Numbered from the stretch's first letter, positions 1 to 8,359 are shown. The stretch is DNA of 29,142 nt from an uncultured Nocardioides sp. (GCF_946885725.1 NZ_CAMPGZ010000021.1:1-29142); one strand, 5' to 3'. Notes: generated by a model from the sequence alone, not told the origin. Made by a program: numbers and translations.

Positions 1-1
1 C

Positions 2-454
2 GTCGACGCCGACGACGACGGGTTCAGCGTCCGGGTCGACAAGCGGCTCACGTCGTTCGACGTGGTGACGCTGCCGTACCCGGGCTTCCCGACCGATCTC
101 CAGCCGTTCGCGATGGCGCTCGCCGCGGTCAGCGACGGCACCGCGATGATCACCGAGAACGTCTTCGAGGCTCGCTTCATGTTCGCCCAGGAGCTGGCCC
201 GGCTCGGTGCGGACCTCCGCACGGACGGCCACCACGCCGTGGTGCGCGGCAAGCCGGTGCTGTCCGGCGCTCCCGTCGTCGCCCACGACATCCGCGCGGG
301 CGCCGCCCTGGTGCTGGCCGGGCTGGCGGCCGACGGCACCACCGTGGTGGCCGACTCCCACCACATCGACCGTGGCTACCCGCGGTTCGCGGAGGTGCTG
401 TCGAGCCTCGGCGCCGACGTCTCGCGGGTGACATTGCCGGACCTTCGGGACTGA
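2..454 (+). CDS. murA: UDP-N-acetylglucosamine 1-carboxyvinyltransferase, C-terminal part (5' truncated by window)
   Basis: Cytoplasmic enzyme that transfers enolpyruvate from PEP to UDP-GlcNAc, the first committed step of peptidoglycan synthesis. The reading frame is open from base 2 to the TGA at 452-454, giving the last 150 residues of a protein that is normally about 420 aa. Recognisable MurA signatures are [48 protein letters not shown] and the closing [19 protein letters not shown]. The catalytic Cys loop lies upstream of the window. No internal start is proposed, because the GTG at 62 falls inside the conserved fold. The 124-nt gap to the next gene and the ECF-type promoter there argue that murA ends its own transcription unit. 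Family assignment is close to certain. Confidence 0.95.
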   Translation, partial: VDADDDGFSVRVDKRLTSFDVVTLPYPGFPTDLQPFAMALAAVSDGTAMITENVFEARFMFAQELARLGADLRTDGHHAVVRGKPVLSGAPVVAHDIRAGAALVLAGLAADGTTVVADSHHIDRGYPRFAEVLSSLGADVSRVTLPDLRD

Positions 455-497
455 TTTCACACCAGTCACATCCGACACACCGCGATCTGAGACGGGA

Positions 498-527
498 GGC
501 AACCTTTCCGGGGTGTCCTACGTCATA
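498..527 (+). promoter_or_regulatory. Putative ECF-sigma promoter upstream of STAS gene
   Basis: GGCAACC at 498-504 and CGTCATA at 521-527 are separated by 16 nt. This matches the general ECF-sigma pattern (an AAC-containing -35 element, and a CGTC -10 element 16-17 nt downstream). A transcript would begin near 533, about 45 nt ahead of the ATG at 579. It also means that an in-frame ATG-like start at 513 would lie inside the promoter. Which sigma factor is used cannot be told from this window. Confidence 0.5.
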
Positions 528-578
528 GTGGTGACGGAGCCGGTCGACGGGGGACCGGCGCGGAGGGCAGGAGATCGG

Positions 579-884
579 ATGGACGCAACCACCGACGGCG
601 CGACACTGGTTCTCTCGGGGCGTCTCGACGGCCGCTCCACCGCGGGGGTCCGCGACCTCCTCCACGATCTGGTAGCCCGGTACGACGACGTGGTCGTCGA
701 CCTCACCGACGTCGAGTCGATCGACGTCAACGGCCTCAACATGCTCGCCGCGACCAGCAAGCTGATGGAGCGCGACGGCCGCCACCTCGTCCTCCGCGGC
801 TGCCGCCCGTCGCTGCGTCGGGTCATCGCCTTCACGCGGGTCCGGCACGTGCTCGAGATGGAGCGGCAGGCCGAGTCCGCCTAG
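579..884 (+). CDS. STAS-domain protein (anti-sigma factor antagonist-like), phospho-site Ser replaced by Asn
   Basis: 101-residue single STAS domain, of the SpoIIAA/RsbV type that normally frees a sigma factor by binding its anti-sigma kinase. ATG 579 is chosen because GCAGGAG ends 5 nt before it. The longer in-frame start at 513 falls inside the likely ECF promoter. The domain shows the expected order: [42 protein letters not shown], and a C-terminal [15 protein letters not shown] helix. In SpoIIAA-type antagonists the loop reads D-S-S/T-G-L/I-G, with the second Ser/Thr phosphorylated. Here it is IDVNGLN, so the phosphorylatable residue is Asn. The protein should therefore not be switchable by a cognate HATPase kinase in the usual way. 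It could be a constitutive binder or a structural or sensor STAS. It is convergent with the winged-helix gene, with stops 6 nt apart. Confidence 0.8.
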   Translation: MDATTDGATLVLSGRLDGRSTAGVRDLLHDLVARYDDVVVDLTDVESIDVNGLNMLAATSKLMERDGRHLVLRGCRPSLRRVIAFTRVRHVLEMERQAESA

Positions 885-890
885 CGGACG

Positions 891-1463
891 TCAGCCGAGC
901 CGAGGGCGCGGGATCGCGACGGGCTCGAGCGCGTCCGCGACCCGCAGCCGGAAGCCGACCCCGCGCACCGACTCCACGTGCACCTGGGGCGCCACCGCCG
1001 CGAGCCGCCGGCGCAGCCGCTTGACCGCCGAGATCACCGCGTCGGCGTCGCCGAGGTAGGTGCGGTCCCACACTCGCCTCGTCAGGTCCGCGAACGTCCA
1101 CGTCCGGCCCGGGTCGGTGGAGAGCACCACGAGCAGGTCGAACGCCCGCGCAGGCAGGTCGATCGTCCGACCGCCCCAGGTGGCCACCCGCCGCTCGACG
1201 TCGAGACCGAGCGCGCCCACGCGGATCTCCTGATCCGCGCTGGCGTCGGGATCGCCCGGCACCGGCTCCAGCGCTGAACCGAGGGGCGGCGGCGGTGACA
1301 GACCGGCGGCGGCGCAGAGCACTGCGCGACCGTCGATGGTGTCGGGCGCGGTCATCAGCATCGTCCGGTCCGAGACCGCCTTGGCCAGCTCGGCGACCTC
1401 GTCGGGCTCGACGCCCACGCAGAAGACAATTCCCGGGCGCTGCCCGGTCGTATCCCGAGACAT
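891..1463 (-). CDS. OmpR/PhoB-type winged-helix transcriptional regulator (no phospho-receiver Asp seen)
   Basis: 190-residue regulator. ATG at 1463 is preceded by GGGAGGA with a 6-nt spacer, better than any longer in-frame start. Residues 79-175 form a Trans_reg_C winged helix: EIRVGALGLDVERR beta strands, LPARAFDLLVVLSTDPGRTWTFADLTRRVW, recognition helix around DADAVISAVKRLRRRL (139-154), and the ESVRGVGFRL wing. Residues 10-55 (GIVFCVGVEPDEVAELAKAV and DGRAVLCAAAG) have receiver-like alternation, but I see no acidic pocket or phospho-Asp and no room for a full 120-aa receiver. It is probably an atypical or orphan regulator using protein or ligand input. No histidine kinase is adjacent. It is divergent from the large secreted protease across a 297-nt region holding a perfect inverted repeat, which is a plausible autoregulatory or protease-control site (inference). 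Confidence 0.8.
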   Translation of the reverse strand: MSRDTTGQRPGIVFCVGVEPDEVAELAKAVSDRTMLMTAPDTIDGRAVLCAAAGLSPPPPLGSALEPVPGDPDASADQEIRVGALGLDVERRVATWGGRTIDLPARAFDLLVVLSTDPGRTWTFADLTRRVWDRTYLGDADAVISAVKRLRRRLAAVAPQVHVESVRGVGFRLRVADALEPVAIPRPRLG

Positions 1464-1580
1464 ACGGTTCCTCCCGTTGCCAAGCCGGACAGCCGCTCCG
1501 GCGTTGGTGGGCCCGAGCATCGCACGCCCCGGTTGCGAACAGCAACGAAGTAGACCAATTTCGATCTCGTAAAGTCCGCT

Positions 1581-1607
1581 GGACCTGGTGACCGTTCAAC
1601 CAGGTCC
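1581..1607. promoter_or_regulatory. Perfect inverted repeat, candidate operator
   Basis: GGACCTGGT (1581-1589), spacer GACCGTTCA, ACCAGGTCC (1599-1607): 9-bp arms with no mismatch and a 9-nt spacer. Arm centres are 18 bp apart. It sits 118 nt upstream of the winged-helix gene start and about 155 nt upstream of the protease start. It could be an operator for a dimeric regulator or an RNA hairpin. The divergent regulator is the obvious candidate binder (inference). Confidence 0.45.
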
Positions 1608-1676
1608 CGGTTCTGCCCGAGAAGTGCCCGGCTCGCGCCCTGGTAGCTGCCCGTCGCGCCGACGACTGTCGGAGCA

Positions 1677-1696
1677 GCCCGCCATGACCGGCGGGC
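1677..1696 (+). promoter_or_regulatory. GC hairpin in presumed 5' UTR of protease gene
   Basis: GCCCGCC (1677-1683) and GGCGGGC (1690-1696) form a perfect 7-bp stem with a 6-nt loop ATGACC. It lies about 65 nt before the GTG start of the protease. There is no U tract, so it is not a typical terminator. An mRNA-stabilising 5' structure is one possibility. Confidence 0.3.
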
Positions 1697-1760
1697 TCAG
1701 CTGCGGGAGGCGTCCCGCGACCCCGTGAGGGCGCCACCCGTATTACTCGGGAGGTATCAG

Positions 1761-4700
1761 GTGTCGCGACAACCAACACGAGGCTGGAGGGCGATCCGCG
1801 GACGCATCGCGGTCGTCGCCGCTCTGGCGCTGGTCTCGGGCGCGTTGGCCGCAGGGCCACCGGCGCTGGCCGCTCCGGACGGGAGCGGCGGGGCCGACAA
1901 GAAGATCGACGCCGAGCTGGCCGCCGACTTCGGCAAGGACAGCACGCAGGACTTCTTCGTGCGCTTCGCCGACAAGGCCGACCTGACGGCGGCCTCGAAG
2001 GTGAAGGGCTGGGGTCCGCGCGGTGACGCGGTGTGGAAGGCCCTCGTCAAGAACGCCGAACGCAGCCAGGAAGGCGTGATCGCCGACCTGGAGCGGCGGG
2101 GCGTCGACTACAAGAGCTATCCGATCAACAACTCGCTCCTGGTGCGCAGCGGCACCTCGTCGCTGGCGTCCACGCTGGCCTCCGACCCTCAGGTCTCGGA
2201 GATCGAGGCACCCGCCACGGTGCAGCTGGAGAAACCGCTCGACGCCAAGCCGGAGCACAAGGTGAACGCGGTCGAGTGGGGCATCGCCGACATCCGTGCC
2301 GACGAGACGTGGGCGGACTTCGGCGTCGACGGCAACGGCATCGTCGTCGGCAGCATCGACAGCGGCGTGGAGTACACCCACCCGGCGCTGGTCGGCAAGT
2401 ACCGCGGCAACCTTGGCAACGGGAACTTCGACCACAACTACAACTGGTTCGACCCGTCCGAGGTCTGTGGCGACCCGGAGCCGTGTGACAACAACGACCA
2501 CGGCACGCACACGATGGGCACCATGGTCGGCAGCGACGGTGACAACCAGATCGGCGTCGCTCCGGGCGCGCGCTGGATGTCCGCCAAGGGCTGCGAGACC
2601 AACAGCTGCAGCGAGTTCGCGCTCACCGAGGCTGCGACGTGGATGCTGCACCCGACCGACCTGAACGGGGAGAACCCCGACGCGTCGAAGCGGCCGAACA
2701 TCATCAACAACTCGTGGGGCGGCGGACCGGACGACGACTGGTACGAGAGCTTCGTGGACGCCTGGGTCGCGGCCGGCATGTTCCCGTCGTGGTCCAACGG
2801 CAACTCGGGACCGGGCTGCGACACCGCCGGTGCGCCCGGTGAGTACGTCCAGTCCTACGCGGCCGGCAACCACACCATCAACCGCACGATCGCGTCCTCG
2901 TCGAGCCGCGGGCCGGGTGTCGGCGACGACGTCAAGCCCAACATCTCGGCGCCGGGCACCGCGGTCCGGTCGAGCATCCCCGGTGACGGGTACGCCGCGT
3001 TCACCGGCACCTCGATGGCAGCGCCGCACGTCTCGGGCTCCGTCGCGCTGCTGTGGGAGGCGGCTCCGTCGCTCGTCGGCGACATCGACGGCACTCGCGC
3101 GCTGCTCGACGGCTCCGCGATCGACTCGGAGAACCTGACCTGCGGTGGCACCGCCGAGGACAACAACGTGTTCGGCGAGGGCTTCCTCGACGTGTACTCC
3201 GCCGTCGAGGCCGCTCCCCGCGGTGACTCGGGCGTGCTGCGCGGCACGGTCAGCGACGCCTCGGACGACTCCGCGATCGACGGTGCGGACGTCGAGGTCA
3301 CGGGCACCAGCGCCCGCTCCACCACGACCGACAACTCGGGCGGCTACCGGCTGAACCTGCTGGCCGGCACCTACGACGTCAGCGTCAGCGCCTTCGGCTA
3401 CCTGCCGGAGGAGGTCACCGGTGTGGAGGTCCCGGCCGAGGCCGAGACCGTCCAGGACGTCGAGCTCGAGCCGGCACCGTCGGCGACGCTCTCCGGCACC
3501 GTGACGGACGGCTCCGGCCACGGCTGGCCGCTGTACGCCGAGGTGACCGTGGCGGGCACGCCGGTGTCGACGTACACCGACCCGGAGACGGGTGAGTACT
3601 CGCTCAGCCTGCCGTCGGGTTCGTCGTACGACGTGACCGTGACACCGGTGTACGCCGGCTACGTCGCCGCCACCGAGACCGTCGACCTGACGGGTGGCAA
3701 CGCGAGCCAGGACTTCAGCGTCCTGGTCGACACCAACGCCTGCAAGGCGCTCGGTTACACGGTCGACTACGACGGCCTGCTGGAGAACTTCGACGGCACC
3801 GACACGCCGGAAGGCTGGACGGTCGTCGACAACATCGGCAACGGCCAGGTCTGGCGCTTCGACGACCCGGGCGGTCTGGGCAACCTGACCGGCGGCGAGG
3901 GCGGCTTCGCCGTGGTCGACAGTGACAACTACGGCAACGGCAACACCCAGGACACCGAGCTGGTCTCGCCGGTGTTCGACCTGACCGGGGTCGACACGCC
4001 GGTGCTGGAGTTCGACACCGACTACAACGACCTCGGCAACGAGCAGGCGGACGTCGACCTCTCGCTCGACGGCGGTGAGACCTGGACCAACGTGTGGACC
4101 CAGCTCACCGACCTGCGTGGTCCCACCACGGTGCGGATCCCGCTGCCCGACGCGGCGAACGAGACCGACGTCCAGCTGCGCTTCCACTACTACGTGGGCA
4201 GCTGGGACTGGTGGTGGCAGGTCGACGAGGTCTTCGTCGGCAACCGCCGCTGCGTTCCGGTCGAGGGCGGTCTGGTGCTCGGCAACGTCAGCGACCTCAG
4301 TGCCGGCGAGCCGCTCAACGGCGCGACGGTGACCAGTGAGGACGTGCCGGCGGACAAGGGCACCGCGGGTCCGACCCCGGACGACGACGCGATCGCGGAC
4401 GGCTTCTACTGGCTGTTCTCGTCGGTGACGGGTGACCACCCGTTCACGGCCGCGAAGTCCGGCTTCGAGTCGAAGACCAAGACCGTCACGGTTGCCGGGG
4501 ACGACGTGACCCGGGCGGACTTCGCGCTCGGTGCGGGTCACCTCGTGGTCACGCCGACCAACATCTCCACGCTGGTCACCCTCGGTGGCTCGCAGGAGAA
4601 GACGTTCAAGATCAGCAACGACGGCACCGGTGCCGCCAACGTCGAGATCGGCGAGCGCGACGGCGGGTTCCAGATCCTCCGCGCGGACGGCACCAAGACC

Positions 4701-6161
4701 ACCGCCAAGGAGGTCGCGACCGGCAGGGGCGCTCCGCTCCAGAGGATCAAGGCGGACGTCACGCCGCTGCAGAAGACGACGGCGAAGGGTTCGGCGACGG
4801 GACGGGCGGACCTCGCCCAGACGCCGCACGACGAGCCGTGGGTGGACATCACCGACTACCCGAGCAACATCATGGACAACTCGGTGGCGTCGTACGACGG
4901 CAAGGTCTACTCGTTCGGCGGCACCGTCGCCGGCCTGGGTGCGACCGACGCGGCGTACGTGTACGACCCGGCGGAGCTGACCTGGTCGTCCATCGCACCG
5001 ATGCCCGAGGGTCGGCAGAAGCCGGCCGGGGCGTTCGTCGGCGGCAAGTACTACGCCGTCGGCGGCTGGGGCGGCGGCAGCGGCCAGACGGTCGCGGAGA
5101 CCGCGATCTACGACCCGGCCACGGACAGCTGGTCCACCGGTGCCGACAACCCGTCGCCGTGGGCGGCGGCCGGTACGGCGGTCCTCGACGGCCAGATCTA
5201 CGCCGTCGGCGGCTGTGGCTCCGCCTGTGGTGAGACCGACGTGGTCCGCTACGACCCGGCGTCGGACAGCTACGACGTGCTGGCCGACTACCCGGAGCCG
5301 ACGTCGTGGCTGGCCTGCGGTGCGGTCGACCGCAAGGTCGTCTGCGCAGGCGGCAACGGCGGGTCCGCAGGATCCGACAGCGCGTTCGCGTACGACCCCG
5401 GGACCGACTCCTGGGATGCGATCGCGGACATGCCGGTCGACGTGTGGGCCGCCAGCTACGCCAACGCCAACGACCAGCTGCTGATCTCCGGCGGCGTGGC
5501 CGGCGGCGCGATCACCAACGCCGGCTGGGCCTACGGTCCCGACGGCGAGTGGACGGAGCTGCCGAACTCCAACAACGCCCTCTACCGGGGCGGCGCCGCG
5601 TGCGGCATGTACAAGGTCGGCGGCTCGGTGAGCAACTTCAACTCGACGCCGCTGGCGGAGATGCTGCCGGGCTACGACAACTGCGGTGGTGGCGGCGACG
5701 TCTCCTGGCTCAGCGCCGACCCGACGACGCTGACCGTGGCGCCGGGCGAGACGGTCGAGGTGACCGTCACGACCGACGCCGCCCAGGTGGCTCAGCCGGG
5801 CACGTACACGGCCCAGCTGACGATCGCCGAGGACACGCCGTACCCGTCGACGACCGTCGACGTGACCATGCAGGTCGCGCCGCCCAAGTCGTGGGGCAAG
5901 CTCACCGGCACGGTGACCGGCACGAGCTGTGACGGCGCGAACGGCCCGCTGGCCGGTGCCATCGTCCGCGTCAACGGCAAGGCCGAGTCGTGGAACCTGT
6001 TCACCGACTCGTCCGGCGGCTACGCCCGCTGGATGAAGGCGGAGAACAAGCTGCAGATGATCGCCGCACGGGACGGCTACGTCCCCGAGCTGACCCAGGC
6101 AGCGGTGAAGAAGGGTAAGACCACGACCGTCGACTTCGACCTGATGAGCAGCAAGTGCTGA
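1761..6161 (+). CDS. Secreted bacillopeptidase F-like S8 serine protease with C-terminal CarboxypepD_reg, jelly-roll-like and Kelch modules
   Basis: 1466-residue secreted protease. GTG 1761 has GGGAGG 6 nt upstream, so it is preferred over the in-frame start at 1725. A Sec signal peptide (RRGR-type n-region, hydrophobic AVVAALALVSGALAAG, AxA site near PALAA) is followed by an I9-like propeptide and a subtilisin domain at about 175-485. The triad is D200 (GSIDSGVEYTHP), H247 (NDHGTHTMG) and S418 (TGTSMAAPHVSG), with oxyanion N348 (SNGNSGPG). Downstream are CarboxypepD_reg-like folds at about 490-571 and 574-653, a MAM/immune-inhibitor-A-like jelly roll (FDGTDTPEGW to WQVDEVFVGNRRC, 674-834), another carboxypeptidase-regulatory-like domain (835-925), an Ig-like stretch (930-985), Kelch repeats (1035-1290, with recurring YDPATDSW and YAVGG), an Ig-like domain (1315-1370) and a last CarboxypepD_reg domain (1375-1466). 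No sortase signal or membrane anchor is seen at the C terminus, so it is probably released or wall-associated. Substrate unknown. Confidence 0.92.
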   Translation: MSRQPTRGWRAIRGRIAVVAALALVSGALAAGPPALAAPDGSGGADKKIDAELAADFGKDSTQDFFVRFADKADLTAASKVKGWGPRGDAVWKALVKNAERSQEGVIADLERRGVDYKSYPINNSLLVRSGTSSLASTLASDPQVSEIEAPATVQLEKPLDAKPEHKVNAVEWGIADIRADETWADFGVDGNGIVVGSIDSGVEYTHPALVGKYRGNLGNGNFDHNYNWFDPSEVCGDPEPCDNNDHGTHTMGTMVGSDGDNQIGVAPGARWMSAKGCETNSCSEFALTEAATWMLHPTDLNGENPDASKRPNIINNSWGGGPDDDWYESFVDAWVAAGMFPSWSNGNSGPGCDTAGAPGEYVQSYAAGNHTINRTIASSSSRGPGVGDDVKPNISAPGTAVRSSIPGDGYAAFTGTSMAAPHVSGSVALLWEAAPSLVGDIDGTRALLDGSAIDSENLTCGGTAEDNNVFGEGFLDVYSAVEAAPRGDSGVLRGTVSDASDDSAIDGADVEVTGTSARSTTTDNSGGYRLNLLAGTYDVSVSAFGYLPEEVTGVEVPAEAETVQDVELEPAPSATLSGTVTDGSGHGWPLYAEVTVAGTPVSTYTDPETGEYSLSLPSGSSYDVTVTPVYAGYVAATETVDLTGGNASQDFSVLVDTNACKALGYTVDYDGLLENFDGTDTPEGWTVVDNIGNGQVWRFDDPGGLGNLTGGEGGFAVVDSDNYGNGNTQDTELVSPVFDLTGVDTPVLEFDTDYNDLGNEQADVDLSLDGGETWTNVWTQLTDLRGPTTVRIPLPDAANETDVQLRFHYYVGSWDWWWQVDEVFVGNRRCVPVEGGLVLGNVSDLSAGEPLNGATVTSEDVPADKGTAGPTPDDDAIADGFYWLFSSVTGDHPFTAAKSGFESKTKTVTVAGDDVTRADFALGAGHLVVTPTNISTLVTLGGSQEKTFKISNDGTGAANVEIGERDGGFQILRADGTKTTAKEVATGRGAPLQRIKADVTPLQKTTAKGSATGRADLAQTPHDEPWVDITDYPSNIMDNSVASYDGKVYSFGGTVAGLGATDAAYVYDPAELTWSSIAPMPEGRQKPAGAFVGGKYYAVGGWGGGSGQTVAETAIYDPATDSWSTGADNPSPWAAAGTAVLDGQIYAVGGCGSACGETDVVRYDPASDSYDVLADYPEPTSWLACGAVDRKVVCAGGNGGSAGSDSAFAYDPGTDSWDAIADMPVDVWAASYANANDQLLISGGVAGGAITNAGWAYGPDGEWTELPNSNNALYRGGAACGMYKVGGSVSNFNSTPLAEMLPGYDNCGGGGDVSWLSADPTTLTVAPGETVEVTVTTDAAQVAQPGTYTAQLTIAEDTPYPSTTVDVTMQVAPPKSWGKLTGTVTGTSCDGANGPLAGAIVRVNGKAESWNLFTDSSGGYARWMKAENKLQMIAARDGYVPELTQAAVKKGKTTTVDFDLMSSKC

Positions 6162-6185
6162 TCGCCTAGGCGAGGTCCGTCGTGA

Positions 6186-6223
6186 GGGCCCGCGTCCGGT
6201 CACCGAGAGCCGGACGCGGGCCC
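6186..6223 (+). terminator. Strong stem-loop terminator of protease gene
   Basis: Perfect 14-bp stem: GGGCCCGCGTCCGG (6186-6199) pairs with CCGGACGCGGGCCC (6210-6223) around a 10-nt loop, starting 25 nt after the protease stop codon. It is followed by TCCATGTCC rather than a U run, as is common for actinobacterial terminators. Confidence 0.8.
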
Positions 6224-6249
6224 GTCCATGTCCAGGGGTGGAAGGCGTG

Positions 6250-6274
6250 GTGGTCTCGACGGGCTCGACCACCC
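6250..6274. repeat. Dispersed palindromic repeat, copy 1
   Basis: A 25-nt unit beginning GTGGTCTCGAC and ending GCTCGACCACCC. It is the same as 17701-17725 except for GG versus AA at the centre (23 of 25 identical). GGTGGTC and GACCACC form self-complementary ends. It lies between the protease terminator and the ecm promoter. Such GTCGAGC/CTCGAC units are familiar as intergenic repeats in Nocardioides-like genomes (recollection, not checked here). Confidence 0.6.
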
Positions 6275-6323
6275 GAACGGCGCCGTGTGACCTAGTTGGC
6301 ACGTGGGACAGTTCACAAGCCGG

Positions 6324-6352
6324 TTACCGACGGGTCAGGTCCGCCCTATCGT
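6324..6352 (+). promoter_or_regulatory. Candidate promoter for a leaderless ecm transcript
   Basis: TTACCG (6324-6329), 17-nt spacer, TATCGT (6347-6352), then 6 nt to the ATG at 6359. The geometry places the transcription start at or within a base of the ATG. It fits the absence of any purine-rich ribosome binding site upstream of ecm. Confidence 0.5.
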
Positions 6353-6358
6353 CGGCCC

Positions 6359-8359
6359 ATGAGCGACAAGGACCGCCCCTGGGTGATGCGCACGTACGCC
6401 GGTCACAGCTCGGCGGCCGACTCCAACGCGCTGTTCCGCACCAACCTGGCCAAGGGCCAGACCGGTCTGTCGGTCGCGTTCGACCTGCCGACCCAGACCG
6501 GCTACGACCCGGACTCGCCGCTGGCCCGCGGCGAGGTCGGCAAGGTGGGCGTCCCGGTGCCGCACCTCGGCGAGATGCGGCGGCTGTTCGAGGAGATCCC
6601 GCTCGCGGAGATGAACACCTCGATGACGATCAACGCCACCGCGATGTGGCTGCTCGCGCTCTACCAGGTGGTGGCCGAGGAGCAGGCCGGCGAGGGCGCC
6701 GACCTCGGCGCCGTTCACGCCTCCCTCGCGGGCACGACGCAGAACGACATCATCAAGGAGTACCTCTCGCGCGGGACCTACGTGTTCCCGCCCGAGCACT
6801 CGCTGCGGCTGACCAGCGACCTGATCGCCTACACGGTCAACCACATCCCGAAGTGGAACCCGATCAACATCTGCAGCTACCACCTGCAGGAGGCCGGCGC
6901 GACGCCGGTGCAGGAGCTCGCCTACGCGCTGTGCACCGCGATCGCCGTGCTCGACACCGTCCGCGAGTCCGGCCAGGTCGCGCCCGAGGACTTCCCGAAG
7001 GTGGTCGGCCGCATCTCCTTCTTCGTCAACGCGGGCGTGCGGTTCGTCGAGGAGATGTGCAAGATGCGCGCCTTCGTCCAGCTGTGGGACGAGATCACGC
7101 GCGAGCGCTACGGCGTCGAGGACGAGAAGATGCGGCGCTTCCGGTACGGCGTGCAGGTCAACAGCCTGGGCCTGACCGAGGCGCAGCCCGAGAACAACGT
7201 GCAGCGCATCGTGCTCGAGATGCTCGGCGTCACGCTGGCGAAGGACGCGCGCGCCCGCGCCGTCCAGCTGCCCGCGTGGAACGAGGCGCTCGGTCTGCCG
7301 CGGCCGTGGGACCAGCAGTGGTCGCTGCGGATGCAGCAGGTGCTCGCCTACGAGTCCGACCTGCTGGAGTACGACGACCTGTTCACCGGCTCGCACGTGG
7401 TCGAGGCCAAGGTGGCCGAGCTGGTCGCGGGCGCCCGCGAGGAGATGGACCGCGTGCAGGCGCTCGGCGGCGCCGTCGCCGCGGTCGAGTCCGGGTACAT
7501 GAAGTCCGAGCTGGTCAGCTCCCACGCCGCGCGCCGGGCCCGCATCGAGTCGGGCGAGGAGAAGGTCGTCGGCGTGAACTGCTTCGAGACGACCGAGTCG
7601 TCGCCGCTGACCGCGGACCTCGACACCGCGATCCAGACGCCCGACCCGCAGGCGGAGCAGGCCGCGCGGCGGAGCCTCGAGGCGTGGAAGGCCCAGCGCG
7701 GCCAGGCCGAGGTCGACGCCGCGCTGGAGCGGCTGGCCGCCGACGCCAAGACGAACGCCAACCTGATGGAGGCCACGCTCGCCGCCGCCCGCGCCGGTGC
7801 GACCACCGGCGAGTGGGCCGGCACGCTGCGTCAGGTGTTCGGCGAGTTCCGCGCGCCCACCGGGGTGTCCGGTGCGGTCGGTGTCGCCGAGGCGGGTGCC
7901 GAGCTCACCGCCGTGCGCGACGCCGTACGCCGGACGGGGGAGGAGCTCGGCGGCCGGCTGCGGCTGCTGGTCGGCAAGCCCGGCCTGGACGGCCACTCCA
8001 ACGGCGCCGAGCAGGTCGCGGTGCGGGCGCGCGACGTCGGCTTCGAGGTCGTCTACCAGGGCATCCGGCTCACCCCCGAGCAGATCGTGGCGGCCGCGGT
8101 CGCCGAGGACGTGCACTGCGTCGGGCTGTCGATCCTGTCCGGGTCGCACATGGAGCTGGTGCCGGCCGTGCTCGACGGGTTGGCCGCCCAGGGGCTCGGG
8201 GACGTGCCGGTGGTGGTCGGCGGGATCATCCCGACCGCCGACGCGGCCCGGCTCCGGGACCTCGGCGTCGCGGCCGTCTTCACGCCCAAGGACTTCGGAC
8301 TCACCGAGATCATGGCCGGGATCGTGGCGGCGATCCGGACGGCCAACGGCCTGGACTGA
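6359..8359 (+). CDS. ecm: Ethylmalonyl-CoA mutase (MeaA-type, B12-dependent)
   Basis: 666-residue coenzyme-B12-dependent acyl-CoA mutase. It converts (2R)-ethylmalonyl-CoA to (2S)-methylsuccinyl-CoA in the ethylmalonyl-CoA pathway of acetyl-CoA assimilation. The N-terminal TIM barrel starts with RPWVMRTYAGHSSAADSNALFR, then GQTGLSVAFDLPTQTGYDPD, MNTSMTINATAMWLLALY, GTTQNDIIKEYLSRGTYVFPP, and NICSYHLQEAGATPVQELAY. The C-terminal B12-binding domain carries the base-off motif D-G-H-S-N-G (D544, axial His H546) in GKPGLDGHSNGAEQ, plus SILSGSH and VGGIIP. It strongly resembles actinomycete MeaA proteins as I remember them. A single-chain mutase with no small subunit beside it also fits MeaA/Ecm better than MutAB. 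ATG 6359 has no RBS but a well-placed -10 box. ccr lies 14 kb away instead of adjacent as in Streptomyces. Confidence 0.88.
   Translation: MSDKDRPWVMRTYAGHSSAADSNALFRTNLAKGQTGLSVAFDLPTQTGYDPDSPLARGEVGKVGVPVPHLGEMRRLFEEIPLAEMNTSMTINATAMWLLALYQVVAEEQAGEGADLGAVHASLAGTTQNDIIKEYLSRGTYVFPPEHSLRLTSDLIAYTVNHIPKWNPINICSYHLQEAGATPVQELAYALCTAIAVLDTVRESGQVAPEDFPKVVGRISFFVNAGVRFVEEMCKMRAFVQLWDEITRERYGVEDEKMRRFRYGVQVNSLGLTEAQPENNVQRIVLEMLGVTLAKDARARAVQLPAWNEALGLPRPWDQQWSLRMQQVLAYESDLLEYDDLFTGSHVVEAKVAELVAGAREEMDRVQALGGAVAAVESGYMKSELVSSHAARRARIESGEEKVVGVNCFETTESSPLTADLDTAIQTPDPQAEQAARRSLEAWKAQRGQAEVDAALERLAADAKTNANLMEATLAAARAGATTGEWAGTLRQVFGEFRAPTGVSGAVGVAEAGAELTAVRDAVRRTGEELGGRLRLLVGKPGLDGHSNGAEQVAVRARDVGFEVVYQGIRLTPEQIVAAAVAEDVHCVGLSILSGSHMELVPAVLDGLAAQGLGDVPVVVGGIIPTADAARLRDLGVAAVFTPKDFGLTEIMAGIVAAIRTANGLD

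Larger units (their letters stand above)
1464..1760. other. Divergent intergenic region between regulator and secreted protease
   Basis: 297 nt without a supported gene. It contains a relatively AT-richer stretch (about 1535-1580) suited to promoters in both directions, a perfect 9-bp inverted repeat (1581-1607), a GC hairpin in the presumed protease 5' UTR (1677-1696), and the GGGAGG ribosome binding site of the protease gene (1749-1754). I could not define -10/-35 boxes with confidence. Confidence 0.6.

Noticed and set aside
513..578. Longer start of the STAS protein
   Set aside because: It overlaps the proposed ECF promoter and adds no STAS residues; ATG 579 has GCAGGAG.
1743..6302. 1519-codon open frame antisense to the secreted protease
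   Set aside because: Typical GC-rich antisense frame: Arg/Val/Asp/Gly-rich, no domain, no RBS; the sense strand encodes a clear protease with a full catalytic triad and terminator.
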